From Phaeodactylum tricornutum CCAP 1055/1 (taxonomy: Eukaryota; Bacillariophyta; Bacillariophyceae; Surirellales; Neidiaceae): 64,000 nt of DNA. This document shows positions 1-9,590 of the stretch, in pieces. The position numbers were made by a program, and so were the translations under genes. The notes under the pieces are model-generated. The model saw nothing but the letters and a program-made list of their open reading frames with translations, had not been told where the DNA came from and searched no databases. The DNA lies in NCBI RefSeq assembly GCF_000150955.2, contig NC_011688.1:1-64000 (forward strand), given 5' to 3'. How positions within the stretch are numbered: position 1 is the stretch's first letter; the number at the start of each line of letters is the position of its first letter.

Positions 1-279
1 CCTAACCCTAACCCTAACCCTAACCCTAACCCTAACCCTAACCCTAACCCTAACCCTAACCCTAACCCTAACCCTAACCCTAACCCTAACCCTAACCCTA
101 ACCCTAACCCTAACCCTAACCCTAACCCTAACCCTAACCCTAACCCTAACCCTAACCCTAACCCTAACCCTAACCCTAACCCTAACCCTAACCCTAACCC
201 TAACCCTAACCCTAACCCTAACCCTAACCCTAACCCTAACCCTAACCCTAACCCTAACCCTAACCCTAACCCTAACCCT
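1..279. repeat. Telomere (CCCTAA)n, left chromosome end
   Basis: About 46 uninterrupted copies of CCCTAA run from the first base to about 279, with no variant unit. The C-rich strand reads 5' to 3' from the end, as expected for the left end of a linear chromosome. The TTAGGG type is known from diatoms and many other eukaryotes. It shows that the window starts at a true chromosome end and that everything up to about 25 kb is subtelomeric. Confidence 0.98.
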
Positions 280-284
280 TTACA

Positions 285-1380
285 TCGTCTTCCTCCTTCC
301 GGGAAGTCACACAGCAGCGGGCGAGTCTGTTGCAAATGAAGTACAAGATTTCGTAAAACGCTCCGAATTTCGCTCCAAATCAGCAACCTACATCATCACT
401 AGTTTTGTCCGGTGGTAGTCAGGTATACCCGCAAAAGATGTCCGCGGTCGATGGAATTCTCATGCTGCATCGTAGCTGCAAGCATGATGCCGTCCGTGTA
501 AACAGTATAGAAAAATTCGACGAAAAAATCCTGTAGAAGCTGTATCGACAGCAAGTTTTGTACTCCAGAGTCAGAAAACGGCTGTACGTATGGCCGACAA
601 AGCCACGCAACGTAACGTGCTGACGCAAACGCAATTCGCAAAGAACAACAGAAAGCTGTATGCCGGACGTCGGCAAGTTAGGTATCCCAGAGGAGTAGCT
701 CTAACCCTATTTGATATCCCAGAGGGAATACTTGATATCCCAGAGGAAGGATATGATATCCCAGAGGGAATACACGACACAAACAATTCGCGGAAGAACA
801 GCTGACTGTGAATGTGAAAGCTGTATGCCGGACGTCAGCAAGTTAGGTATCCCAGAGGAGTAGCTCTAACCCTATTTGATATCCCAGAGGGAATACTTGA
901 TATCCCAGAGGAAGGATATGATATCCCAGAGGGAATACACGACACAAACAATTCGCGGAAGAACAGCTGACTGTGAACGTGAAAGCTGTACGCTGGACGT
1001 CAGCAAGTTAGGTATCCCAGAGGAGTAGCTCTAACCCTATTTGATATCCCAGAGGGAATACTTGATATCCCAGAGGAAGGATATGATATCCCAGAGGGAA
1101 TACACGACACAAACAATTCGCGGAAGAACAGCTGACTGTGAAGGCTGTATGCTGGATGTCAGCAAGTTAGGTATCCCAGAGTAGTAGCTTTAACCTTATT
1201 TGATATCCCAGAGGGAAACCCTGATATCTCAGAGCAAAACCCTGCTATCCCAGAGGGATTACTTAGACATCCCAGAGGGAAACCCTGCTATCCCAGAGGA
1301 ATTACTTAGGAAGAGTTTTTGGAAAAATTTATACAGCAAGGTATATAGTTACTACTCTGGGATACCCCTCCCCTTAGGGT
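285..1380. repeat. Subtelomeric block, copy 1
   Basis: Bases about 300-480 are similar by eye to 3112-3315 (for example the shared stretch TTTCGTAAAACGCTCCGAAT). The following tandem array resembles 3410-3560. Both copies end in TACTACTCTGGG followed by a C-rich stretch and CCTTAG (about 1353-1376 here). The unit looks like a duplicated subtelomeric module of about 0.8-1.1 kb. The short open frames in it are made of the repeat and I do not regard them as genes. Confidence 0.75.
632..1310. repeat. 165-bp subtelomeric tandem array
   Basis: The anchor GGTATCCCAGAG begins at 681, 846, 1011 and 1170, giving spacings of 165, 165 and 159 bp, about 3.5 to 4 copies in all. Each unit holds several GATATCCCAGAGGGAA-like submotifs and a single telomere-like CTAACCCTA. 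The first three units also carry CTGACTGTGA (802-811, 967-976, 1132-1141). The submotif TATCCCAGAG recurs inverted as CTCTGGGATA just after the array (about 1355-1365). The last unit is more diverged and dissolves into short CCCAGAG repeats. Confidence 0.9.
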
Positions 1381-1382
1381 GA

Positions 1383-1477
1383 GAGAAGCGTGTGCGGCCA
1401 ACATCATTCGGATTGCTCATGAGAGTACCAAAACAAACTTAGCGGATTTGCTAACGAAGAATTTGGATGGTCATTGA
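1383..1477 (+). mobile_element. Ty1/copia fragment: end of RNase H domain
   Basis: A short open stretch ending in a stop at 1475-1477 translates to the typical copia RNase H C-terminus (REACAANIIRIAHE, then NLADLLTKNLDGH). In copia polyproteins this stretch follows the HxVREA motif. Only this tail is visible, abutting subtelomeric block 1, so it is an old, heavily truncated fossil. The next few hundred bases may be its 3' untranslated or LTR region, but I could not match them to a second LTR. Confidence 0.7.
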
Positions 1478-3104
1478 ATTCAAGAATTAGTTTCGAGGAT
1501 CTTGTATTGACTTTATTTGGGTCCCTTGCTTCGGAAGAAGCATCATACCTCCCACCATGCGGAATTGCATTACAAGAGTGGGTTTCTGTGAGCGTTGTTA
1601 CAACGTGGATATGATTTTTATATTTGTTTTTAAAGACGGTTGTTGATTTGGTTGTTGATCATGGATTTGGTCGTGATCCCAGGAGCTGGACGGATTGTTT
1701 GGTCACCTTATCATTCTGAGTTACGAATAATAATGTGAGGGGACTGAGCAAATCTAGTGGTAGTGGATCTGGTGATGTGACATCGGTAGTATGTCGCAAC
1801 CCCTATAATTTAACCTTGTGTTGCGTATCATCACGTCCTGTATGGAATGTACTGTAAATATGGACCTACGTATCCACTACGGTGAGATTAACAGAATTGG
1901 ACGTGAATAAGCCAGAAAATTTCAACAGAAACTAAACATCCACATATGCTGCGTACAATGGAAGGCAAATTGAAGATAACACCTGAAAAATTCACGACGC
2001 GAACAAGCCGTTTTTACCCGCAAGATTTTTTTCATGGTACGCAGTTGCAATGGTCAAAACAGAAGATGATGGTATGACCAAAACCACGTCCTAAAAATAT
2101 TAACTGCGGGAACCGTGATCAATATTGTCCGGCTGGGAAGCAATTGGCTGTGTTTGTTTTGACATTGGTTGGGATGGTTGAGTTGGTGCTGTCTGTGGTG
2201 ACAACAAGAACTGCAGTGATGACAACGAAAACAGCAGCGACGACAATGACGACGAGAACAGTGGCGACGGCGGCAGCAGCGCCAACAACAAACAACTTTG
2301 ACAACAACAATGGCAAAACCAAATTTGTTGACCTGGGACAAAGTTAACCCTTTGTTGGCTGCAACTGCCCATGTGTGCTGTCAAAAGGCACAATGCAAGC
2401 GTGCCGTTCGGAGCGAACGAAGGGATTTTTAACAATGGAAAAGGCCGTCCTGCAATCGCAATGCAGGAAACGGAAGGCAATGATACCAAAGCCGTATCCT
2501 ACAAATCAAGAATATGAACACTATTGATAGATATCCTTTCAATTGCGAAGGGATGACCGAAGTTGGTGTTGGTAATATTGGATCACTCTATCTGTGACAG
2601 CAGGAAGCCTTGCTTGGCTGCAGTAGCCCATGAGTTCTACTATCCGTCACAAACAACACTTTCCTTCTCTCTACCCATGATGGGAGTGACCAAGAAAGTT
2701 GCAGATGCAGGTAGTGTGGGGGGTTGAACAAGTAATGCCAAATAGAATCCACAATAGAAATTGAAGATAAAATAGACATCAATCAAAATGCAACCAACAT
2801 GTGTTTAGAATGTCTACAGATACTACAAGCAAATTGAGAAAGCGTAACAAATTCTAATTTTAAAGAAGACTACTTGATGTTATTTCTGTAGAGCCCAGGC
2901 TATCAATAGGGCCAGCGCAACTGTTTTGTATCAATCAATTTGGTACGTCGTTTGCTTCTTGCTTGACCGTTGCTTGTTTTGTTTGCTCTCTTTCCTGAAT
3001 ATCCTACAAGGCAGCTAAATCTTGCTGTTGCGCTTCTTTGAACCATGGCCGATATCCTGCTCCCGGTGCGCCGCTTAGGAGTTTCTTGTAGAAGGATTTT
3101 ACAT
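1478..3104. other. Subtelomeric spacer without supported gene
   Basis: No gene is convincing here. Around 2200-2300 there is a low-complexity stretch of GAC/AAC/AGC-type trinucleotides that produces overlapping open frames on both strands. Such frames are a by-product of composition. I could not assign the rest to an element family. Confidence 0.5.
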
Positions 3105-3935
3105 TGTCTGCCCCATTCGGGGAAGCCACAGGAGCCAGCGGATCTGTTGCGAATGAAGCACCGGATTTCGTAAAACGCTCCGAATTACACTCCAAATCAC
3201 CACACTGCATGATCACCAGTCTTCTCTGGTGTTAGCCTATCCTATCCGCAAAAAAGATCCGCGGTCAATGCTGTTTGCATGCTGCATTGTAGATGCACAC
3301 ATGGTGCCGTGAGTGTTTCTTCATCTGCTCGTAGCTTTAGCGACGGCAAGTCCAATTCGGCTGACAATGAGTGTCAGAATACGGTTGTACGTAAGCAACA
3401 CAAAACAGAAACGCAATTTGCGGAAGAACAACTGACTGTGAAAGCTCTTTGCCAGACGTCAGCAAGTTATGTATCCCTGTGCAGTAACTATAACCCTATT
3501 TGATATCCCAGTGCAATTTGTTGATATCCCAGTGCAATTACTTATATAAAATGTGGTATCCCAGTGTAAAGATAAAATATTCATTCACGAACATTTTTAA
3601 TACACCCGGATATCATTTTCCTTAGGGTTTGACAGTAAAAAAGATTTTATTGTATTAGACAAGAACTTTCACCCTCCGGGTTAGCCGAGAATGTTTACTT
3701 ATGTTGTTTGACACTGAACCCAGAGGAATTACTTACAACATCGGACAGTGAACTGGGAGGGAATACTTATATGTCGCACTGTGAACTCAGAGGGAATATT
3801 TATATGTCGCACTGTGAACTCAGAGGGTTAACTTATGAGGAGTTTTTGGATAGATTTTATAAAAGTACTACTCTGGGTTCTCCCTCCCCTTAGTATTGTA
3901 TGATTATACTACTCTGGGATCTCCCTCCCCTTAGG
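3105..3935. repeat. Subtelomeric block, copy 2
   Basis: This is a diverged copy of block 1. It shares the 5' part (3112-3315 against about 300-480) and the GCGGAAGAACAACTGACTGTGA segment (3420-3441). It also shares the GATATCCCAG motifs near 3500-3560 and the closing CTACTCTGGG...CCCTCCCCTTAG, which occurs twice (about 3870-3894 and 3910-3934). Around 3750-3830 a short unit, TATATGTCGCACTGTGAACT, is tandemly repeated. Its 3' half has therefore evolved its own local repeats. Confidence 0.75.
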
Positions 3936-4469
3936 CACGGTGATACATCTGATTGTGATACCAAGGCCTTGAAGGATACAACACAGACCAATGGGGAGTG
4001 TCAAGGTATAGTACCATGTGACATGTCTCCTAATGATGTACGTCCTCTAGACATCAACAGGGTGAACAGCAGTTGAGTGTTCACAAGGGAGAAGTGAGTT
4101 CTATGGAAGTGAACTCGGTCTTATTGCATGGAGCCCCTAGATACAATGATGTATTGTGCGTTGGAGAGAATGCAACTGAACATGTTGTGTTCTGACGGTG
4201 GCAACGGAGTGGGACTGACAATACTTATTGCCTGGCTAACGGATGTAAATGGATGCGCTCCATTTCCCGCGGTATGCATGTTATGAAAGGTATTTCCGGT
4301 TCCACTATAAGTATATGTGAGCGTGCGCCATGGTATAAGGATACTATGGAAAAGAAAAGATATCTGGTTTTGTTTGAGTTTGTTCCTCAGGTTTTGTGGT
4401 TTCTTGGCAAATCAGAGGAGCAACAAGAACTAGTTTATAGCAATAATTCTTCAATAATTGTTTTATAAG

Positions 4470-4640
4470 TTCTTTGATCCATACTGCTAGTTTACGCATA
4501 GGTCCTTGTATCCGCTGCCTAACGCAAGAGGAGCGTTGCCAAAAAGTAGAGTTTTACAGTCCCTAAGTCCCTTAGGTGTATTGCCAGTTGTTTGTAATAA
4601 TGCCCTCTCCTGTTTACCAGGCTCTAACAGCGCTTCTGTC
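4470..4640. repeat. Dispersed repeat, copy a
   Basis: The stretch with CATAGGTCCT, GAGTTTTACAGTCCCTAAG, TTAGGTGTATTGC and TGTTTACCAGGCTCT is repeated in diverged form at about 18625-18785 and in part at about 17405-17470. All copies lie close to copia remains on the same strand, so an LTR or 3'-flank origin is likely. No target duplication was found to define the ends. Confidence 0.6.
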
Positions 4641-4739
4641 CACATGGTGTACATTGGTGTATATTGTAGCAGCGTTGAATGACAAAAGGTTGGTAAATTT
4701 TATCACGGTGGAAATACGGATTGACTTCCTGGATTCCAT

Positions 4740-5345
4740 TGAAAGATATGAAAGAATCAAATCCAGTTGACCTTGCCAAATATGTTGTTGCTAACAAGTT
4801 AGTCTATGAACCAGCTTTTGCCTGGTGGGTACCAGTCATGTTACAAAAATAAGAGAGTATCATTTCAGCGGTAAAGACCAGATATCAGAAAAGGACTCAA
4901 AAATTTGGTATTTGTATGCCAAAATCGGTCAAAGAGGCTCTCGAAATTGATCATGACACTAACCCTTATGTATGATTGGATGCAATCAAAAAGGAAATGA
5001 AGAACAGTATGCCAGCATGTAAAGTTCTCAAGCCCAATGCCCTTAAACTAGTTGGTCACACCTGGGTACCTTGTCATATGATTTTTGATATCAAAATGGA
5101 CTTCACTTGCAAAGCCAGATTCGTCGCCGGGGGACACGTTACACATCTGCCGTGTTCAATTACTTATGCCAGTGTTGTTTCGCGAGACAGTGTTCAAATT
5201 GCTTTACTTATTGCAGCATTAAATGACTTGTCTGAAATAATATGATTGCATTGGCATTTGTGATGTCAATGCTTTTTAAGCTCTTCTTGAAAGAGACTGA
5301 GCACAGGGTATTGCACAGGACAGATAAGCTACCTATGTTGTTACA
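4740..5345 (+). mobile_element. Ty1/copia fragment: start of reverse transcriptase
   Basis: The frame around 4976-5245 shows the first part of a copia reverse transcriptase: DAIKKEMKNSMPA, FDIKMDFTCKARFVAGGHVT, then YASVVSRDSVQIALLIAALN. These are the familiar KxRxVAxG and Y-x-S-V motifs. The catalytic segment and the rest of the polyprotein are absent. It is an old, truncated fossil with several breaks in the surrounding sequence. Confidence 0.8.
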
Positions 5346-5449
5346 GTATTTTAATTGATGTAAGCAGTAACTTGGGTTAGAGTTTAGAGTAACTTTATAC
5401 TGACTCTACATGAACCACGAAAAAATAGAGTTCAGCTAGTACTTTCAAT

Positions 5450-5522
5450 GCGGAGAGTTCAAAACCCTTAATGCGGTTCAATGCGGTATTTGGGTACAAA
5501 ACACCGCATCAAAGGCAGCCTG
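5450..5522. mobile_element. Isolated hAT-like transposon end
   Basis: The sequence holds AATGCGGT-type repeats and ends with ACCGCATCAAAGGCAGCCTG, followed by CTTATGAG. This resembles the right end of the element at 13756-14628, which has GCGGT repeats, a terminus in GGAGGGCTG and the flank GCTATGAG. It may be one end of a related element. I could not find the matching left end or an 8-bp duplication upstream. Confidence 0.4.
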
Positions 5523-6201
5523 CTTATGAGCCATTAATTTCGAATTCAGCTGATGCGCTTACACAGGTTCAATCAGGTCCAATACGACAGAACATAACGC
5601 GTCATATTTTATAGTCATTCATGTCAATGAAGAAAGTGCTTGCCGACTTTCCCGTTCTCAAAAAAGCCAGTTGGGACAAATTGCATTTGCATTTCTATTT
5701 GTCATTGCATGCAATGTCGAAGTTTTATTTATGTGTGTGGATCCCTTTTTTCCCCGTTGGGGTTTTCAATGGCCGCATTTCGCCAAGACTAAGGAGGCCA
5801 TGGTCTCAACGGGAGGGGACTAGGAAAATTCTATAACAAGCTTATGGGGTTCAATATCGCTAATTTGTGGGGCCAAATCTATTGTTTTACGCCTTTGTAT
5901 CTGCCTACAAAAATCTACAATCCTTTGGTTGCATGTTTTAGCTTGTTATCATTGCAGTTTCCTAAATGCACAACCGACACTAAGAAAACAAAATGCAGGC
6001 AAAACTAGACCAAGATTAGACAAGACTGTGTGTTGTTCATGTAGTGCATTTTTTCAGAGTTTGCCTCTACAACATGTGCCAAGTGCTTGTGAGTACTTCC
6101 GGAAAACAACGCAACTTCTGCAGACGGCTTGGATAAGAGATCTTTCCCACAAGAGCAACATGGAAAGAACTTGTGCAACAAACAGTTACAAGCACTGCTA
6201 A
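5523..6201. other. Spacer without supported gene
   Basis: Only short open frames with no recognisable domain are present. The stretch next to 6202 should contain the 3' untranslated region and polyadenylation region of the minus-strand glycosyltransferase gene that follows. Confidence 0.4.
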
Positions 6202-9036
6202 TTACTGCAATTGGATTGGTCCATAGAGAGCATCAACAAGCGAAAGGGCGTATTTGGCCCATACTCTACCATGAAACAAATCACTCTTTACAAGCCAAGG
6301 CTTGTTCAAGCCTTGAAAGTGAACAATGCTCCACTCTCTTGTCCGGTTGTGCACATAGTCGTCTGGAGAGTCCATGAATACATTCCAAACTGAGTCAAGG
6401 TTGCCATGGGTCCCATTGCATTGCATATTCAAGGAAATTTGATCATTTCCGCCAATTGAAAAGGACCAGTACGATGCCACCTTTTCTGTGAAGTGGCTGG
6501 CGCGCAATGCATCAAGGTCTAGAAGCATCACTCCAGCATCGAATCCTGGCATGTCTTTGCTGGCTTTCTTCCACAGCTGCTGGGGAGATGTTACATTCAG
6601 GGCTGCCATCATAGATCCCACGTCTGTCTTTGCCAATAAGCTCCTGGCAACTATACCACATTCTGGCATGACCTTCCAGGTGTCCCAAATTGGTCTAAGT
6701 TGCTTTATCACCATGGCATCAACATCAATCCACAAAGTTCGCTGCACACAGGGAAGCATTTGGGGCAAGAGAAGCCGGACTTGAGAGAATGTAGGAACAT
6801 GTTTTATAGGGATGGAAGAAATGTCCACAGATGGCAGCTGTATTGGTATTGTGTAAACCTTTGCATTGGGAAACCATTGAAGCACCATCCATCGGACTAT
6901 ACATCGCTGCTTTTCATTCATTCTGTCTGTAAGGAAATAGAACACAAATGTTTCCGTAGGGTTTGACTTGTACAGTGCATGAACCCAGCTGGGGAGAACA
7001 TGCTTGGAGTCCAACCATAAAGGATTAATTGTAGTTGCAATATGAATAGCATCTTCTGTGTGCAAGTTGCCAATTGTATTCCTGCACACTTTGGTTTCAG
7101 ACGGGTACTCCCATGAAGCTGGAATTGCACCAAATTTTCGTGCCGAGTCGGTCACTTCCCCATGGCACATAGTCAAGACGCGAAGGACGTTACGTTTCTT
7201 TCGGAAAAATATTGGGTTGGGATTGGGTGGTGGATCATCCCAATTGAATAAAGCCAAGGCTGTGGACCCATTTGTAGAGTGTACAGTGTGTACAGCCTGC
7301 TGCAGACCACTGAAGCGATCACCTCCACCCCCAGGCATATCATTGTCAATGATCAAAATCACGGGCGTTCCTGTGGAAGCAGCTGGCAACGCAATGTGCA
7401 GCCGCTGGGTGATGACCAACTTGGCTTTTTGCAAGCGAACCTTCATAGCATGAGCTTCAACGTATCGTGCCACCATGTCATCTATAACATTTGGGTCTTT
7501 AAGCTTTGCTGACAGGGTCACGGCTCTTGACTTGATGTGGTCTGGTAGCAGCTGAAGACCTTCTCTATTCACGTCTACAAGCAACACTTCATCGCTTTGT
7601 TCCATCAAAGCACGTTGCTCACTCCAAGTTGGCAAAAGAGTCATTGTCATGCACGCCGTAAAAACTGAGTGGATACCGATGGACTGAAAAAAATCGTGCG
7701 TCTTTGAGTCTCGTGCTCCAATAGGCCAATTTTGGTTGAGATATCCTTTTGATCTCTTTACGTCATCTTTGTTTTTGTTATTGTTGAGATGCATTGAGAC
7801 AAAGATAGGCTCAAGCTTTTCAGGTGGCGGCCAGACCCAATTTGGAATCCCCCACCAAGCATTTAGAAACAGTGTTGTTTGTGTCAAAGCAGGTTGAGAC
7901 GGGGATTGAGGGGTGACTTCACCTGTGGCGGAAAAGTCGGCGGAGTCAATCAATTTCACCACGTCAAGCCGGTCTCTGTCCACAAAAGCGTCGAGGCGCG
8001 GAAGAAATTGCAAACCCGCCAACCCTTGCATCTCGTCGCCTTGATTCATGCTAGGGTATGCCTTTGTCCCATGTCTTCTTGCCTGGTAGCTCAGTGTTCC
8101 AAAGTGTCTCTTAGGATGATGCTCCACTGTAGACTCATTTCCTGTTCTTATTCCTATATCTTGTAGGGGTCGCTGAGCAGCAAGACAGCTACTCTGTCGT
8201 GCACACAGGATGTCCCATTGGCTTCGTACCGGCCAGTCCGATGCAACGTAATTTGGCCATTTGTACATTACTAGCATCTCCTCCATAAGAGACTTGATCA
8301 TTGCATCTTTCGGTGGCGCCGCTACTGCATAGAGACCCCCGCCAACTCCTGGCTTGACTAGGCCCATGTCAGCAGCCGTCATGAGTGTGGCGCCATCTTT
8401 AGCCGTCAGTTCGAGCATAGAGGGAAACGCCACGTTGAACCCCGGCAAGAGCACCATACCACCATATTTCCAGATCACAGTCAGCTGCATCACAACTTGA
8501 AGGGTCTGTTCAAAGTAAATTGCCGACAAGAGCTTTGCCAAGACATGATCTCCAATCCATTCTTCAAATGGTGAGTCTTCGGCCAACTGGGGGGCAATTA
8601 TGTACTGGATGCTGATACAGGATGACATCAACGTCGCCTGTGGTGGGAGTTCAAGGACAGCCTTGTGTGCTGCCGAAACACATGCGGTTGAGCCACAGTA
8701 TATAACTACTCGAATACCCGACAACCCTGATGTAAGCCCATCTATTGTGGTCTTCATGGCGTGAAACAAGGGTGGATCATTCCATGCCCAAACGAGACTA
8801 ACTGGACCACCGTTGGCTAGCGAGCGGCATTCGCCTTGGAAAGATGCTGACTTGGCCATTTGGCGTGGTGACGATAGTACCTCACTGGTAGATATGGCTG
8901 GCACCGTCACGGCCTTCTGTGCTTCCAAGCAAAAGTCGTTGTGATAGTCAAAAGCGTAGAATGAATAGAAAATGGAGAACACGGAAGCAGCAACCAAAGG
9001 AATGCCGTACAAACAAAAATTTCGTGGTCTTGGCAT
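6202..9036 (-). CDS. Golgi-type fusion: GT-like, polysaccharide pyruvyl transferase, GT8
   Basis: An intronless frame of 944 residues. I chose the ATG at 9034-9036 because it is followed at once by a type II signal anchor (about residues 8-28); the open frame upstream lacks an in-frame ATG that fits better. Residues about 78-350 resemble a degenerate sugar-binding GT domain with WKYGGMVLLPG in place of the usual WxxGGxYxDxD. Residues about 400-620 look like a polysaccharide pyruvyl transferase fold (NQNWPIGARDSKTHDFFQSI, ITQRLHIALPA). Residues about 640-944 are a GT8 glycogenin-like domain with LWIDVDAMVI (DxD), FDAGVMLLDLDALR, GNDQISLN and HFQGLNKPW. It probably builds or decorates a glycan in the Golgi. 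Donor and acceptor are unknown. It is intact although surrounded by repeats, which suggests selection. Confidence 0.8.
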   Translation of the reverse strand: MPRPRNFCLYGIPLVAASVFSIFYSFYAFDYHNDFCLEAQKAVTVPAISTSEVLSSPRQMAKSASFQGECRSLANGGPVSLVWAWNDPPLFHAMKTTIDGLTSGLSGIRVVIYCGSTACVSAAHKAVLELPPQATLMSSCISIQYIIAPQLAEDSPFEEWIGDHVLAKLLSAIYFEQTLQVVMQLTVIWKYGGMVLLPGFNVAFPSMLELTAKDGATLMTAADMGLVKPGVGGGLYAVAAPPKDAMIKSLMEEMLVMYKWPNYVASDWPVRSQWDILCARQSSCLAAQRPLQDIGIRTGNESTVEHHPKRHFGTLSYQARRHGTKAYPSMNQGDEMQGLAGLQFLPRLDAFVDRDRLDVVKLIDSADFSATGEVTPQSPSQPALTQTTLFLNAWWGIPNWVWPPPEKLEPIFVSMHLNNNKNKDDVKRSKGYLNQNWPIGARDSKTHDFFQSIGIHSVFTACMTMTLLPTWSEQRALMEQSDEVLLVDVNREGLQLLPDHIKSRAVTLSAKLKDPNVIDDMVARYVEAHAMKVRLQKAKLVITQRLHIALPAASTGTPVILIIDNDMPGGGGDRFSGLQQAVHTVHSTNGSTALALFNWDDPPPNPNPIFFRKKRNVLRVLTMCHGEVTDSARKFGAIPASWEYPSETKVCRNTIGNLHTEDAIHIATTINPLWLDSKHVLPSWVHALYKSNPTETFVFYFLTDRMNEKQRCIVRWMVLQWFPNAKVYTIPIQLPSVDISSIPIKHVPTFSQVRLLLPQMLPCVQRTLWIDVDAMVIKQLRPIWDTWKVMPECGIVARSLLAKTDVGSMMAALNVTSPQQLWKKASKDMPGFDAGVMLLDLDALRASHFTEKVASYWSFSIGGNDQISLNMQCNGTHGNLDSVWNVFMDSPDDYVHNRTREWSIVHFQGLNKPWLVKSDLFHGRVWAKYALSLVDALYGPIQLQ

Positions 9037-9590
9037 CGTGGTCAGATGTGTACAATTGTCAATTGATGAATGTTGACTGTGAATAGCCAACTCACCGAGT
9101 ACCAAGCAATTAGGCTCTGCAACACTTCGACTGATTATAACAGAAACGAGACAGTTTGACTGTAAGAAGTGAAATACAATCTGAAGAAAGCTGGAATGGC
9201 TACGCGCTCCTTGAAATTTTTTGTCCTTCATGCATGGTTTGGCTAGCATATGGCAAGCTTCACTGTCCACTGTTGCACGATCATCATTTGTAGAATTCTA
9301 ACGACTGAGGATTTCTTAAGTAAAATTGCAGTCGACTGCCCTTTGGGAACGCGGAATATTTCGCTCCGTTCGTAACGCCTAATTGCTATTGACTCTACGG
9401 TGGACTGGCCCTGGCCAAGCCAGAAGCACTTGCCTGGCATATTTATAGTTTATTTGCTAGGGGAAATATGAGAAGAGCGAATGCTGCTTTTTAGAGACCA
9501 AATATCGTTGCTTACAATAAAAGAAAATCTTTAATAGATATAGACGCTCTTGATGTAGGGTTTTTCTGTAAAAGCAAACATGTGCAGGTC
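9037..9590. promoter_or_regulatory. Upstream region of the glycosyltransferase fusion
   Basis: No gene is supported. The region holds an exact TTGACTGTGA at 9073-9082, 37 bp upstream of the chosen start codon. This is one of eight exact copies of that 10-mer in the window. An AT-rich stretch lies at about 9440-9540. Confidence 0.4.

Noticed and set aside
590-805. Open frame with repeated DIPEG peptides in the subtelomere
   Set aside because: It is produced by the 165-bp tandem array; frames open on both strands, with no start context or conserved domain.
2054-2489. Overlapping frames rich in Cys, His, Thr or Val
   Set aside because: Created by low-complexity trinucleotide sequence on both strands.
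3832-5530. Pair of CTTATGAG octamers that could be a hAT target duplication around 3840-5522
   Set aside because: The left octamer is not followed by a terminal inverted repeat resembling the right end, so the match is probably chance.
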